Shown here piece after piece: positions 11,898 through 26,100 of a DNA stretch of 64,000 bases. Each line of letters opens with the position of its first letter. The first letter of the stretch is position 1. The notes below the pieces were generated by a model. That model worked only from the letters and a program-made list of their open reading frames with translations, was not told the origin of the DNA and did not search any database. Source of the DNA: Callaeas wilsoni (lineage: Eukaryota > Chordata > Aves > Passeriformes > Callaeidae); NCBI GenBank assembly GCA_013398955.1, contig VWPU01012610.1, forward strand, positions 1-64,000. Direction: 5' to 3'. The translations under genes and the position numbers were made by a program.

Positions 11898-14800
11898 TAT
11901 AATTCAGTTCTGTAATTTAAACGTTGATATGAGAAGCTATCAGTCTTTCCAACAATAATCTGAGACCTCAGTCTTCTTAGTCTATGCTGAGCCAACTCCT
12001 GTGGAAGCAAAATGAACATGAACAACTACCTATGCGTCTTCTTTTTTATTATTCACACCCACAACCACATTATCAGAATGTCATGCAAGTTTTAAAAGTC
12101 ACAAGTGGGAATCTTCTGTTATTTGTAGGTAGCAATCAATTACCTTTGATTTTATTTGTATATTTGACTTTAAAATAAAGAAATCAAAATAGACCCAGAT
12201 AGGAGCTTTGAATTTTGTACTGAAATGGGGGAATTGTGTGGGTGTTAATGCCTCTTCCTCCTGGTAGTCACAACAATCATTGTAGCAGCAGAACAAAGCT
12301 GTGAGTGGAGGTTCTTAATCCAAAGGAAAAGGCAGTGATTCAGGTGGCTGAGTCAGGCTGAGAAAGTGTTTTGGGGGCCAGTGTCTTAGATTTCACTCTT
12401 GTGGTCAGCAGGAGATCAGTGCCTACGAGGGTTATATGTTGTTTGCTTTATGGAAAGAAAGAGTCTCAGGGGAGAGGTATTAAGTGGAACCAAAGTGTAA
12501 ATTTCTGTCCTTACAAGGATTTTTTGGATTGGTTTGTTTGCTTCAATGTCTCTGGCCCTCAGATGCTTCTCTGTGAAGATTTCTACCTTACAGGGATATT
12601 ATGGGAATTAAATGCCTTGTATGAGCATTCATTTGGACAGTGAGCAAGTTTCTGCACACTCATGTGGAAAGAAAAGGCATACAGCCTGCAGCTAAAAAGG
12701 AATATATCCTCTGTGACCAGTACTTTCACCACAGTGTTGTGGCTTATGACCCAGCTGGTCTGTTCCTACATCTCTACAACAATACTCCCGCAGTCCTGAC
12801 AGGAATTTATTTCTTACTTACCTAGTGAGAAATCCCAAGAAAGCACAAGATGTTGCATAGTAATTCCATTTTCCTCAGTGGTATTGCTGAATGACATACT
12901 GTGATATATCAAGAGGCAGCTGTGGATTTAACTTCAGTCATCACGGTAGACTTTGCTCAGTACAGTAGGTTTCCAGATGAACATGGTGTGAATGTAAGAA
13001 TAAAGAGAAGTTTCTGAATACCACAGCATTGTGCATACTTTGTCAGCATTAGCTTTCAAAGCGCATACGATTCTGCGCTGGCTTGGGAAATCTTCATGTA
13101 TTCATTATTTATTTAGCTTACATATTCACTCTAGTATTTAAGAATATATATGTTTGCAGATGGTTTCACAGGAGAAGACAATAATGATAGTCATTTGTCA
13201 GAAGAATCAGACATCAGAATATGAATATTTCTCTTTCTTTCCATTTAGTGGTTGATGCCACTAAATGCCTATTTCTTGTGATTAAGAGAACACGTAAGCA
13301 ACTTGCATGATTATTCTGTTAGTAAGGCTTTTTAACCTTATTTAATTTCAGAGCATTATTTTCACAGTTTTTGGAACATAGTAACAACATGCAAAAGCAG
13401 AAGGTTTTGCTAATCATTAAAAAGGTGGCAGATTTTCACATTTATCCCTCGACGATCATATTATCTTTAGTGAGATATTGCAAGGCTGGCATGTGGGGAG
13501 GAAGAAACAATAAAGACTGGCACAAATACTGCTTTTTGTCTCACACACTTACCAGGGCAGTTAGCATGAGCGGAAATTCCTCTGTGGAAAAGACATTTTT
13601 CTTTAAGTATTTGTGAAAGAGTTTTAGTGCACCCTAACAAGCAGTAGCCTTCATGCAAAGTGTGTGGCTGATAAATGAAAATCATCTTCCCACGCCTGCC
13701 ATTCTTATTTCTAGAGTGGACACTTACTTCACTGGGTGCTCTGTCAGTGCCAGGCCCAATGTGCTCTTAGACAAAAAAAGTGTCTGTAGCAACTCTACAT
13801 TGCAGTTTCAGCCCTTTGGCCTCTTGGTAAGTCATGTCTTATGCTGGGAGTAACACTTTTAAAGTCAGCCATCCCTGAGGGGTAAAAGAAGGTGGTTACT
13901 CAGTTTTAGTTCTTGAGTAGATGAGGAGGTCAAGTACTTCAGTTCCAAAACACTGCTACTGATGTGCTGGAATGAGAATCGAGTGCAGTAGTGCCACATA
14001 TCTTCAGTTGTTATCAGTCTACTCACCACAGAGTGAGGTTCCGTAAAGTGACAAAGAGGAAAGTTTTCCTCCCTCCTCTAAATAAGTTGTTTGAAGTATC
14101 CTCATCTCTCTCTATTAATCCTATCATACAAAGTCTATGCTGATATTTCGTCAAGGTTAGCAGGCTAAAGTTAGGCAGTATGAAATCTTGACAAAGATTT
14201 TTTTTCCCCTGCTTTATAATATGTTACTCCGTAATTTCAAAGCAAGGAGCACTTTTTTGCTCAGCAATTCTTAGTCTCATGATTCAAGCATTACCACATT
14301 ACCAGACCAGTTGCACAAGTAATGTAAAGACGTCTGAAAACTGTATGGATATTAGTGTGGTTTGGTGAATAAAATTGCTTCTGGGACTCATTCTTTTGGC
14401 CATGTCTCTATGAGAAAGACCAGTCGAAGGCAACAAAAGGTAATATGGCTAGTGTGTGCCAACTGGAAGTTTCCATGCACTTGACCAGAAGTCCCAGTAA
14501 CTGAGTGAACTGGTGTTACAGCTGCTTAAAGACACTGAATTAATAACAGGACCTAAGAATGACAAGATATTTAGATCCATGACAAAACTTGATACATTTG
14601 TTAAGAGTAAAGTGTAAAATGAGAGAAGTTCCCTAACCTAGTCCATCCACTAAGTGAGGAGAATCCTGCCCTTCATTGTGCATTTACTATTCTTACTCCA
14701 AGCCAGTGTGAAAGACTCCAGAAGCTAAAATCAGAACACTGTTGAGCAGTCCTTCCTTGTCTCAGTCAGGGTGTTCCCCTTGACTCCAAGACATTATTTC

Positions 14801-17682
14801 TCATCTATTCATTTTATGACTTTTGTATAACATACCAATATCTTTTGCAAGACAGGAAAGGAGAGGAAAGGAGTCATTTTGTCTCCTTTGTTTTACATTC
14901 CATAGTGCTTTTTTTTCCTCAAGGTTTTTCTCTGATACGGTATCTTTAAAATCAATGGCCGTTTTATTTACTTTCAAGTTAGTAAAACAGCACATCATAT
15001 GCCATTGCAAGTACCAGCCTATGTAAGGATCTGCCTTAGGCGGTCTGGAAGTGCATGCTTGGCTGTTCCTGCTTCCTAGGTGTATTTTCAGACATCACTG
15101 AGAAAACTTAACAACTGTTAAGTAAAGCCATTATAGGAGCAGTCCATAGGAGTAGTCCATTTTGGAGTCATACTTTTCAATGCAATGGACATGGGATCAG
15201 AACCCTTGCTCACCAACACTATTATAAGTTGGCAGTAACTAGTCTGAAATGAATGAATCATATTCAGATGAAAGAAAGAGGACAAGCAGACAGAGCGTAT
15301 TTTCAAAAGTCAACGTCTGCATATGTATGCATTCCAGAACAAAGCATCTTTCAGATGTTGGATGGAAAGTAATTGCAATTCAGTGTATTATTCCCAAATC
15401 TCCTCATTTCCCTGTAATTTTGTTCCTTACAGCACAACCCTACTGTTTTTTTATACTATAAATAATATTTTATTAATTCTGTTTTCGTGCCTGTTCTTAC
15501 ATCTAAGCAATCTTACCTAAATGTACCTGCATCCTGTTTATTTTCATACATGACTTCCTGCATTCACTCAACATTCTGGTTGTCATCCTGGAAAATGATA
15601 CATATTAAATTTGTTTGTGAAAAGAGCTAGGAGTAAACAGGTTCAAGATACTTTGCTGGCATAAATTATTTCTCAGCAAGTTCCTAGGTGCTCTGACTGA
15701 AGTAAGTTTGGAGATCTTATCTTTGAGATAAGGATGTAGGTAAAAGGCTTTGACCACTCAGCCTGGGCTTTATTACAGACCTGAAACAATCAAATTCCTG
15801 GAGAGAGTGTATTTTCCACAGTATGAATTCTAGTAGGTAGGCAACTTCTATATTGCTTTCCACATCAGTGCCAAGAATGAATTTTCATGCAAGGCTGAAC
15901 GAAAATATGTTACAATGAGATAAATAAACACGTTTTTTAGTGTCGGCAGTCCAGCTCATTTTCTCAGGGTTGGGTTTTCCATTGAATATGTAGCAGTAGG
16001 CTATCACCAAATGATTTTTTTTTTCACATTCAATATCTTCTGACACGTGAGATATGCACAAAGGTGCAGCCAAGCTGAAAGCTCACAGGGTGTCTGATTC
16101 ATTGTCATGGGGGTGAGCAACAGAACACCTGCATGGCAGATGTGAAGGGGTACTTCTGGTATCTTCTGGGAAGATACCCAGCCGGAGTTTACTTATGGAC
16201 TTGCTGAAATTAGCCTGCACTTTGAGAGTCATTTAGATGGCATTCGATGGTTTTTATTTGGTTCCAGGGAGAACACTGACATTTTGAAATGGCCCTGGAA
16301 GCAAGAAAAGCAAATAGTGTGTGACCCTTCAGTCCAGACAGCGAGGCATGCCTTAGACCCAGGTAAAAAACAGTGCTTAAAAAGAAACCAAGACAAAACA
16401 GTTGTCTTCTCTCCAGCATGTTTCGGAGTTTGGTGAGGGTGGGCAGTACGTTTCCCTGAAGCGGATTATAAGCAACAAGCAAGAACGTGTTTCTCACCTT
16501 AGCAGGGAGTGATATAATACCTTGGTAGCAGACACAGGCAGTTTCTCAGATTCTTTGTAGTCGTGATACACCCACACAGTCTTATTGACAATTTGAGTTC
16601 ACAGAGTCAAGTGATGAAAGTGTATCAGAGGATCAGTGAAATGTATATCAGAAAGGATCAGCAGAAAACATGTAAATAATATGATAATAATGTACCCAGG
16701 GCCTGCCAGACTGAAATATAAATACTAGATGGTGTATTATATATAATCTATCATAGTTTTCAAAAAATCAAATTTTTCAAAATAACTACATTTTTCATTA
16801 AAGTAAAAGATGGTTTCTGAGCAACAAAATCTCTCAGAAGAGATTAAACATTAAAAATTAAATACAAAACAATTGCTTTTTTGTCCATCTCTGTTAACAG
16901 ATTAAATCTGTACTATCTAGGTACCTGTAAGCATAATATATTCTAAAGAGAAATACAAAATTTAATTTAACTTTAATTATTTTTAATTTTTTTTTAAAAT
17001 TTAATTTTATTTTATGGAATATTTTAATGTCTGTATTTACCTGGATGGGAAAAGATGGCCAAGAAGATTTCCCTTCAAAAGAGAGCTCTCTGCATTCCGC
17101 TGTCCCATGGCTCTCATTTCTTGTCCTCATCCCTTGCTGTATCTCAAATGATAAAAACCAGAACCGATGTTTCAATAACCAGTGCTAGAGGTGTTTGCTC
17201 AGGTAGCTGCATAACTTGGGATTTGAGTAGGAGGATTTTGGCAGAAGTATGGTGGGGGAAACACTGTCTTGAAAAATGCTTCTGGAATTCCTGTATTTAT
17301 TTAGTGATTATCATTAACATAATGGTCCACAAAAGGCCTAGGTTATGCTGGGGACTTGGTATTAACACTGGAAAATGGAATGGAATAATCTAAAGCATCA
17401 CTTCACTCTTCATTGCTAAATAAACAGAGCAAAAGCAAAATTCACAGGAATCTTCCCAAAGATGAGAATCAATCCTGTCGTGCTCTACAATCATTGTGAA
17501 CAGATACTATTATCTTTGGAACTGAAACAAATTCCTGACTCTACGCTATAGCCTCTTTGCTCCAGAAAATATTTTGTAAACCAGACAGTACCAACAACTG
17601 AGCATGATGTTAAGCAGTGTTATGAAATTTACTCTTAGCTTTCCTGCTATTTCTACACAAAGATACAAATTTTTAAAATTGT

Positions 17683-17737
17683 AATCAAAATACTGTGATT
17701 CAGTTTCTATATAATCAAAATACTATGACTCAGTTTC
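17683..17737. repeat. Tandem duplication, about 30-bp period
   Basis: The 25-base segment at 17683-17707 recurs at 17713-17737 with two substitutions; both copies begin aatcaaaatact and end cagtttc. It is a simple local duplication. Confidence 0.9.
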
Positions 17738-18646
17738 CGACTCCCTTTAGAGTGTTCCATGGAAAATATCAATGGATTCCCTTGGTGAACTAAATAGTAA
17801 ATGAAAACACAATGCAGTGCAGAAATCAAAATTTTATCCTGAAGATTTTATAAACTATTCTTCTTGTGCCTGTGGCAGCCATTGCTTTTTTATATTTCTC
17901 ATGTTTTCAAATGGATATTACTGGTTTTCGTATTTCCTATTATTGGTTGTCTTCACTTGGCATTTGCTACTAACAAATTGTCAGTGTACAAAAATCCGTT
18001 CCAAAAAATACTTCAAAACCCATTAATCTATCCCTTGCTTTCCACTACAAGTGTTTGCATCTGTTGGAATACAATAGTTGAACCAGCAGCAGGAGAACTG
18101 TGTGTATATTGCACTCTCCAAGCAAAACAACCTTTAAAAATAAGATATTTGGAAAAAAAGTAACTTCCAAAAGAGGTATGAATGCCTGGCCACGATTATT
18201 TAAACATTTACTTAGTCAAAATTGTGAATCAGGCGGAGAAATGTTATTTGGTAGCAAGAAACTGCACAGTGATCAAGGACATCATATATGAAGTTGTTAG
18301 GGATCATGTAAAAGGCAGTGGTGTTCTCCCCTGAACCAGGACTAGAAAGGAAAGCTGTTCTTTGGCTATGATTCTAGATAGCCTGATTCAGTTCCTAAAC
18401 CAGCTGTAGAGTTGCAATTGTATTTTATGTAGCAATATTATTTTCTTTTGCTGAAGGTCTGAGCTTTTCAACATGACCAGTTATAGCAACATCCATCAGA
18501 TTTGTTACTAAAGGACTGGATGGTATTTTATGATACTTCTGATTTAATTTTAAAAGAAGGATTACCTAAATTAATTTCACAGCATAAGAACTAGAGTCAC
18601 AAAGAAGGATTTATTTCTCTGTATGATATATTTCTGCATCTGTGTT

Positions 18647-18685
18647 TTCATGTTTTATTAGGTGATTTCATGTTTCATTAGGTGA
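18647..18685. repeat. Tandem duplication, 20-bp period
   Basis: ttcatgttttattaggtga at 18647-18665 is followed by the same 19 bases with a single change (T to C) at 18667-18685. Confidence 0.9.
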
Positions 18686-20054
18686 CTATGATTTGCTTCC
18701 AGCATTTTCAGATCATGGAGGAGTTTCTTTGAATGCTCATAATTCAAGTTCCTAATCACTTGAGAATTAATTTTTGCTCAAACAGTTGGGGGAAAAAAGT
18801 GGTTAAGAAGATTATTTTATGAAAGAAAATACCTAAAAATACGCATTTTCCATAAAAATTCTGTTCTATCCTTTTAATTATAAGCCTGAGACTTAAACTA
18901 ACAATATCTACTGGACTTGCACACATTAGCAAAAAAACAAAAACAAATAGGGTTTTATGGAGTCTCCAAGTCTTTGACCATTTTGTCTTTTCTGTAAGTT
19001 TCTGTAATCTGTAAAGTGATTATAGAACAGTAGGGAAAAAAAGCAATTTTGTTTTCACTGAGTGAGTCTGACGTTTATCAAAACAATGATATAATTTTTT
19101 TCTATGCTGGGCTGCAGACAGACAACTGGTTTTTTACTTCCTTTTCCATTATTCATCTATTCTGGAATGAAAACAACTGGAATCAATATCAAGTAAAAAT
19201 CCTTCCTGAATTAAGCCAAGGGGAGGCTGGCCAACATGGGCAGAGAAGGGCAAGATCTGTTTGTACAGCACTTAGTCACAGTGTTCTCTTGCATTGACTT
19301 TTAGTTTCTCTGAAAACTTCTCTGGGAAGTTCTCCTGGTGTAGAGTACTATTTGGTTCAGAATATCTGAAAACACAGAAGATGGTATAATGACGAAGACT
19401 GGAGGGAAGGGCATGAAAGATTCAGAATTGCTTATGATTTTTGTAAATTTTGACATTTCAGAAATACTGGGCTTCCCTATATCTACATTGGTGTAAATTT
19501 TTTTGTTCCTTTTCCCATTAAGTTGTTCTTAGTCAAAGGATAGGTTAATCCACTCCTTTTGCTCAGCTTGCTAAAAAAACTCTGCTTCTCCATTACGATG
19601 GTATTGGAAGGTTAGTTGTGAAGAAGAAACAGAAGGAACATTTAACACTTCAGTTTTTCAGGGGCATTCCTTTAGTGATTGCCAGCAAGGCAAAGTATCA
19701 TACAAATAAACACAAATAGCTCATTAAGGAAAATTAAATAAATAAATAAAACCCTGTGACTGGTGGTTCCCCCTTACTGTGCAGGATATTGTCTGTCAGT
19801 AATCATTCCAGAGTGCAGCCATTAAGTTCAACGTTTCCTCTGTGCTCAAATCTGAGGAATTTTCTGGTTGTCTGTAAATCTGCTATTGGGCGAAGAGCAC
19901 CAATGGAATTCTTCAATATCTGTATAGATCTTCTCAAAACCTGTGACATAGATCAAGTCTTCTACCTTGCTTTTCTACATTTGAGCCATTGGCATCTTTC
20001 AAAACCTTTGATATCCAAAGACATGATTATTAAAAGGTACCTTTTAAAGGTATT

Positions 20055-20121
20055 GAAGTAATTTGTTAAAGGTGTCAGAGAGCATTTGAAGTAGTTTGTT
20101 AAAAGGTGTCAGAGAGTATTT
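20055..20121. repeat. Tandem duplication, about 33-bp period
   Basis: The segment at 20055-20087, starting gaagtaatttgtt and ending gagagcattt, is repeated at 20088-20121 with two substitutions and one added A. Just upstream, 20032-20045 is a perfect 14-bp palindrome (aaaaggtacctttt), which may have helped slippage. Confidence 0.9.
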
Positions 20122-23100
20122 GCTCACTGTCTAACCAGCATCTCTTTGGAGCAAGTAGAAGGAGTTGCTCTCTTGTCTCTTTTCAGTAGGATTGTTCAAA
20201 AATAATTCAAGATTTAGCACAAATAGTTGAAGAATCAAAGCACACTGTTTTCTCAACCAGTTTGAAGTCTCTAAATCTCTTCAGATTTAAGTCTGTCACT
20301 CATGTACTGTTTGGATTGTGGTCCAGACAGAGAGTAGGAACAGCAAAGACCAGTTCACAAATAGAAGGAGCTGTAATCAAGTTTCTAATCCCATTCTAGT
20401 GGCAACAGCCTCAGCAGAACTTAATTCTCCAGCATAAATCAACAGTAACTCCATTTATACTAGGGGATTTTATGAACAACAGAGAAATTGGTATCAGGTT
20501 TAAGAATGACAGTAACAAAATACTGGCTTCTGTAGCATTTAGAAGGCTCACATAATGCTGATGCTATTTGATGATGCTGTTTTTATCAATACAGCTATGA
20601 AACACTAGGGAGAAAAAAGAATACACACTTGGTATGCTTGAGATACTCTTTTCCTGAAAAGATTTCTAAAGAAAATGAGACAAGGTCAGTACTTTAATAG
20701 TCATAGCCCAGTTAAGATGGTATGACAATATATTTGGGTAATGAAAATTTATAATCTATTAACTGAAAAAAAAAAAAGTAATTTCAGGTAAATATCTTAA
20801 AGCTTGAAAATTACCTCTGTTGAGAAGAGAAGGATTATTTTTAAAAAATCACGTTAACCAATCAACTACATTTTTGAAAACCAATAAAAAGTTCAAACAG
20901 AAACTTTATGACTCTTGCATGGAAAAAAGAAATACTGCCTTGACTAAAAAGACAAGAGGGGAAAAGGAAGTGATTACAGGCTGAGAATTTATATTCCAAG
21001 TTTTAGTTGGATGGTTGCATTGTAAACTCCTCAGATTCATTATGTTCACACTGCCAAGAATTACCCTAATGTAGCAGATGAGAATTGCTCTAATCTATTA
21101 CTGCTGGCTGGAAGTAATTCTTTTAATTCAAAGAACTAATGACATTTACTAGTATTGCCATGCTGCTTTATTGCAGCTTTGAAAATAGATGGGAATACTC
21201 AGTGGTGTGGCATTCTAAACAGACTAAATTTAGAGCCCTGTTCCCTGCTCTTTCCACTGTGTTTCATGAGACCAAATCTGAATAGCAGCACTTTGTGTCA
21301 GGCCTGCAGTGGTGCGATTGAGTGGGTGGAATGGCACCTTGAATTACAGACTCTACAGCATACCTGGAGAGTGTGAGCTGTCCAAGACAATGACTGGTCA
21401 CCCTGTCATGGAGTGTAAGGTAATCATCAAGCTAATCCCTCTCCAGGGATTCCATGTTACGCAGGATAACATGAAGATACTGGTTTTAGTCTGGAAGCAG
21501 GGAAGCCAGATCTTGCAGCACTGTGCCCAAAGTAATTAGTGCAGACTCAGCAGAGAATATTAATTTGGCCTTAGCATCCAGAAATACAGCTGTATAATTT
21601 CTCTTTCAGTACAGACATGGGTCAGAAGCAGTTTAGGTTGGCTGTACCAAGACTTGCTAGCAGAAGAGTCACATGCATGAAATTAAAGCATGGGGTCAGC
21701 TCACTCAACCTAACCTACCCAGACAGAAGTTGTCTTCCTCACTGAATGCTCATGGTGTGGCCATGCAAACCAGATGTTCATCACAGAGGAGGAAGGTATA
21801 GTACTGTTGTCTTTTCACTTGGCTGCCTTTGGGCTTGAGCAGTTGTGCAGAACACAATTTCTGTGTTCTAGAATAACTGATTTCATGCCTCCTTAAGGAA
21901 TGGTCTGATCAAAGTTATCCTGGTGCAGTGCTAAGTTGCTCCTGCAGAAGTAATTGCATGTTTTTGAGTAAGAAAACATGAGGTGTAACATACCTGAGGT
22001 CCTGCCCTACCTCCGTAAATGCCTAATATTAAAACCACACTAACACCAGACTGAAATGTTTGCATATGCAGTTCTGGTGGGAATTCTCTTTCCCGAGGAG
22101 TTAAGCAGAAATCCAGGAAACTTACAAAATAGGAATGTATGAAAACTCAAAATCTTCTTTCATTGCCTTGGCAAGGAGTAAGGACTGGACATATCGCCCT
22201 GTCAATAGGGGGGCTTCTTCCACTGTCTAGAAATCTATGTGGATCCATGCAAGAACCTATATTACAAGTTTTTAGTACACAACATTTACGTGACCACATT
22301 TTCAGCAGAGGTAAGAATAACAAAGAAGCTAAATCATAAAGATAATTTTTATTAAGAGAAACAATATATTTCTCTGGATTTTCTTCAGTGAAGTTGTAAA
22401 ACCTCCCTAGAAAGATAAAAGAAGCCTGCTTAGAAGATTATTTGGATATTTGAAGTCCCTTTGTACCAAATGTGCAGACAGGCTGTATTTTCCAGATGAC
22501 AAATTTCTTAATATGAAGTCTCTTCTCAAAGGTACTAAAATCTAGCAGCAATACAGCAGTAGCCACAAGGATTATAAACAGGAATCTGTCTGGTCATTAA
22601 TAATTTGTTACCTTTCTCTAGTCTTGTAGCAAATTCATCATCAGAATACATGGTGTGTGTAATTCTAACTGAAATACACACCTGACAACTCTGCATGAGT
22701 GGTTGTACTGGAAATTACAGACTGGAGCACATGCAGCATCCTGCTCCTTTGTGACTGCATGTGCTAAAAAAGGGTGGAAGGCAGGAAGTCAGTCGTTCCC
22801 ACTGCATCACCAAATGATTCCCAACTGCTGGTGCAATGTGTGGGAACATAACTGTGATTCCTTATCAGCTTGTGGTTCCCAGACAGAACAGGTTAAAACA
22901 GAGCTCTGAGAGCTTTGGTTGGTGATAGCAACGGCTCAAGCAAAATAAGCAGTTACCTAAACTAAGTAAGTGCTGGACACAAAATTTATAGGGGTAAACA
23001 TAGGAGGAAAATCCTGTCATTCTCCCAGCAGTGACCCCAACTCTACTCCAGGTTCAAGCCCTCTCCCAGAAACAACTCATTCAAGTGCCCCCTCCCTGTG

Positions 23101-26100
23101 CATCCCTGAAGGCAATTTCCTCTTGCATTGCTCTCCTGGTTCTGCCGTGCTTGCCAGCACTGACACTGAAGGAAAAGGCTGTGCAGTTAAAGCTGCTTTG
23201 GTGGGAGGGAGAGGCAGCTGGCAACCTTCTCCTCACATTCCTCCAGACAACAGGGCACGGTGTGGGTACATGAGCTCAGTATTGGCAGGGAAAGCATCTG
23301 CTTTAGATGTAACTGAATACACAAACAGACACAAGTGTCAGGAAAGGGAGCTCATTTGCCCTTTACTTCCAACCCACGCAGGTAGATGGTGCCTGACAGA
23401 GCCACACTCTTGTTGCTGTGAAACTGAATTTTGTCAAAATTAGTGAGTTATTTTATCTTATCCTCAAGGCAGTAAATTTATTTGTGTTTGTACTGATACG
23501 AAACCTGCAGCCCACTGAGTATGTGGGCGGATACTAACCAGCTCATGCTGCATCTTCCGTGTACTTTTCACAACAGAAGGCTACAGATCCTGACACAGCA
23601 TGCTTTGCCACAAGGAGAATCTGTTTGCTATCATTGCACATGTCCTCCACAATTTGCAAGATGTGATTTCACTATGTGAATCCGTAAGAACCAAGGAGCA
23701 CTTACATATTAAATAAGCTTAAGTTTCCTGCGATTGAATTTCCATGCTGCCTACCCTGTAACTCCAGAGGTCTTCTCACACACTGTTTTTAGCTGGTTTA
23801 AGGGTTAACTCTGAAGGAACAAGAATACTCTGAAATTCATCCTAGAAGAGTTTCTTCAGTTTCCAAAAGAGAAATGTGCAAAAGAACCTAGAGCCTGAGC
23901 TGATTCTTCCATCTGCAATCCCAGGAAAGCAGCATCTGTCTAGAGGGTTAGGCTTGGATTCAAATAGAGAATTTGCTGCAGCTGTTAATGATTTTAAAGT
24001 AGTTTTATTTTTTACATTACCTCTCATTTTTTCTGCTACCTGATAATACCTTTTCAGATTATTGAAGGGAAATTACGAAGGCCTAAAATGTATAAACTAA
24101 ACTGCTCACCTACTGTGAGCCTTGTTTGTGTTCTGCCAAGATAGAAAATTTCAGGTCAAAGCACAGCCCCATAGGTGTTAGGAATCCAGTCCAAATAATA
24201 ATCTAAGCTCATTTTTACTGTCACAGAGAAAGAAATGTCTGCCCAGCAAGCTAGCAATCAACTCATTGTCATTTTAAGATGCATAAAATATCTGTCAAAG
24301 GTATGGTGAAAAATTCTTCTAATGTTAAGTGAAATGACACTTCATATAAAGAGAAAAAAATGATTTATTAAATGAGGGGGACAATTTACGTGAGATAGCA
24401 AGGCAAAAAATCAAGAATCAGCAATAAAATATGTCAATAAGCCAGGGTAATTGAATCAGTCACAAATGGTTTTAGACATTTTTCTCCATTCCCAATCTGA
24501 AGCAGAGTGAGTGGCTGTAGCAAAGCTCTGTTTGGAGATACTCTCCAGTTCCATATTTGCCATCTGGAAATGGCATGACAGAAACACACTGATGTGCATT
24601 TAAACACACACCTACACACTCATTGGTCCCAGTTACATAAGAGTAGAAAGCAATTAAAGCCTTCTGGAAAGAAATAATGTTACTTACTGCAGCTAATTTC
24701 ATACCTCCTTCTGACATGCAGTGCTTCTTGAAACTACAGCCTTGGTGTGCCCCATCCCTGTGCTGGAAGGAGGCATTTCATGCCATGGCTTTAAGTCCCT
24801 TTGGTCCCAATGCTGCAGCTGGGGAATGAACAGGAGCACAGTAATACTTCTCTCAGTAACACCTGCCTATGCACTTGATTTCTCAGGCATGGAAATGGAG
24901 TTAAGGGAAGATAGAACAAATCACAGTAATTTCAGATATTGTCAGGCTTGATTTGTATACCTAATTTGTGTAATTAAGTCATAGAAGCACTAGGTCTTAG
25001 GGGCATCTGATACTGTTAGACTTGCACTGCTGAGTTAGAAAAAGAAGATCCTGTTTTTCTGTGTCCATTTCAAATTAAAATTACTTTCAGCTGAAGAATT
25101 CATCATTCAAGGCTTATGGTGCTGAAATTTGAAGGCATGGTGGCAGTTAAGAGACTCACAATAACAAACAAATTATAAAAAGGCAGAAACTATGTAACTT
25201 TCTGCAAAAAGAAAAGGTATATAAAATAAACATAAAACCATAAAAATAACTATAGTAATCAAGTTACATTTGATAGGAAAAAATGCTGCACCTTACTGCC
25301 CTCTGTACTTAAGTGCTAATGTTGCAATCAGCAGCACTTAGTTTTTTGTTGATAAACTTTCAAAACAGGGAGGTATGTTCATTTTTGCTTGAAAAAGCCA
25401 GGTTCCCTGCGTTCAGCTCCTATCTGGACCAAACAGACTGTGTGCAGATGTTTTACCACAAGGAGTTTCTTTGAAATAGTTTGATAATGAATGAAGCATT
25501 TGCTAGAAAAGAACAAGAGGAGAAGTTCCGTGTTAGAAACATACCGTTTTTTCTAAACTTGTCCTCTTTTATGTTACCAAGTACTTCATCATGGATTTTG
25601 CTAGGAGTAAGAGTATCCAAAAATCTTTAAGTCCATACATCTGACAGGTTTTGCTCCTTTTCCTCTCAAGATCCTCTGGTTGCTCAATGACTAGTGTTTC
25701 TGAAACACTTTTAAAAATTTTTACCATCTTCCAGTATAGTTCACAGGGCCAAAAGTAGCATTTCCAATTCATTAATCTATGAATGAAAACAACTTCCCTG
25801 AGGTGGTCTTATTCCATGCTCTAACCCTTAGCTTGTGGTCAGTTCACTTTGCTCAGCAACTAACTGGTTGCAAAATTTTTGTCTTGGCTCCAGCCTCTGT
25901 TTTCATGTGGAGCTGATATACAATGCAGTAAAAAAAAAAAAGATGGTAAACGATGAGTAATCAACTTGAAAGAAGTAGGTTCAATACCTGTGCTTCACCT
26001 GATAAGCAGTGGCTGCAGCTCCCTCCCCTAGGTCCTAAAACACTTCCTTTCTCTTCCGTCATTGCTACTGCCCCTCTACCTTTTTTTTCTACCATGCCCT

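Noticed and set aside
22970..23443. 157-codon open frame, plus strand
   Set aside because: Its first codon is GTG, not ATG. It has no recognisable domain or consistent splice context, and its Ser/Pro/Cys-rich composition looks random.
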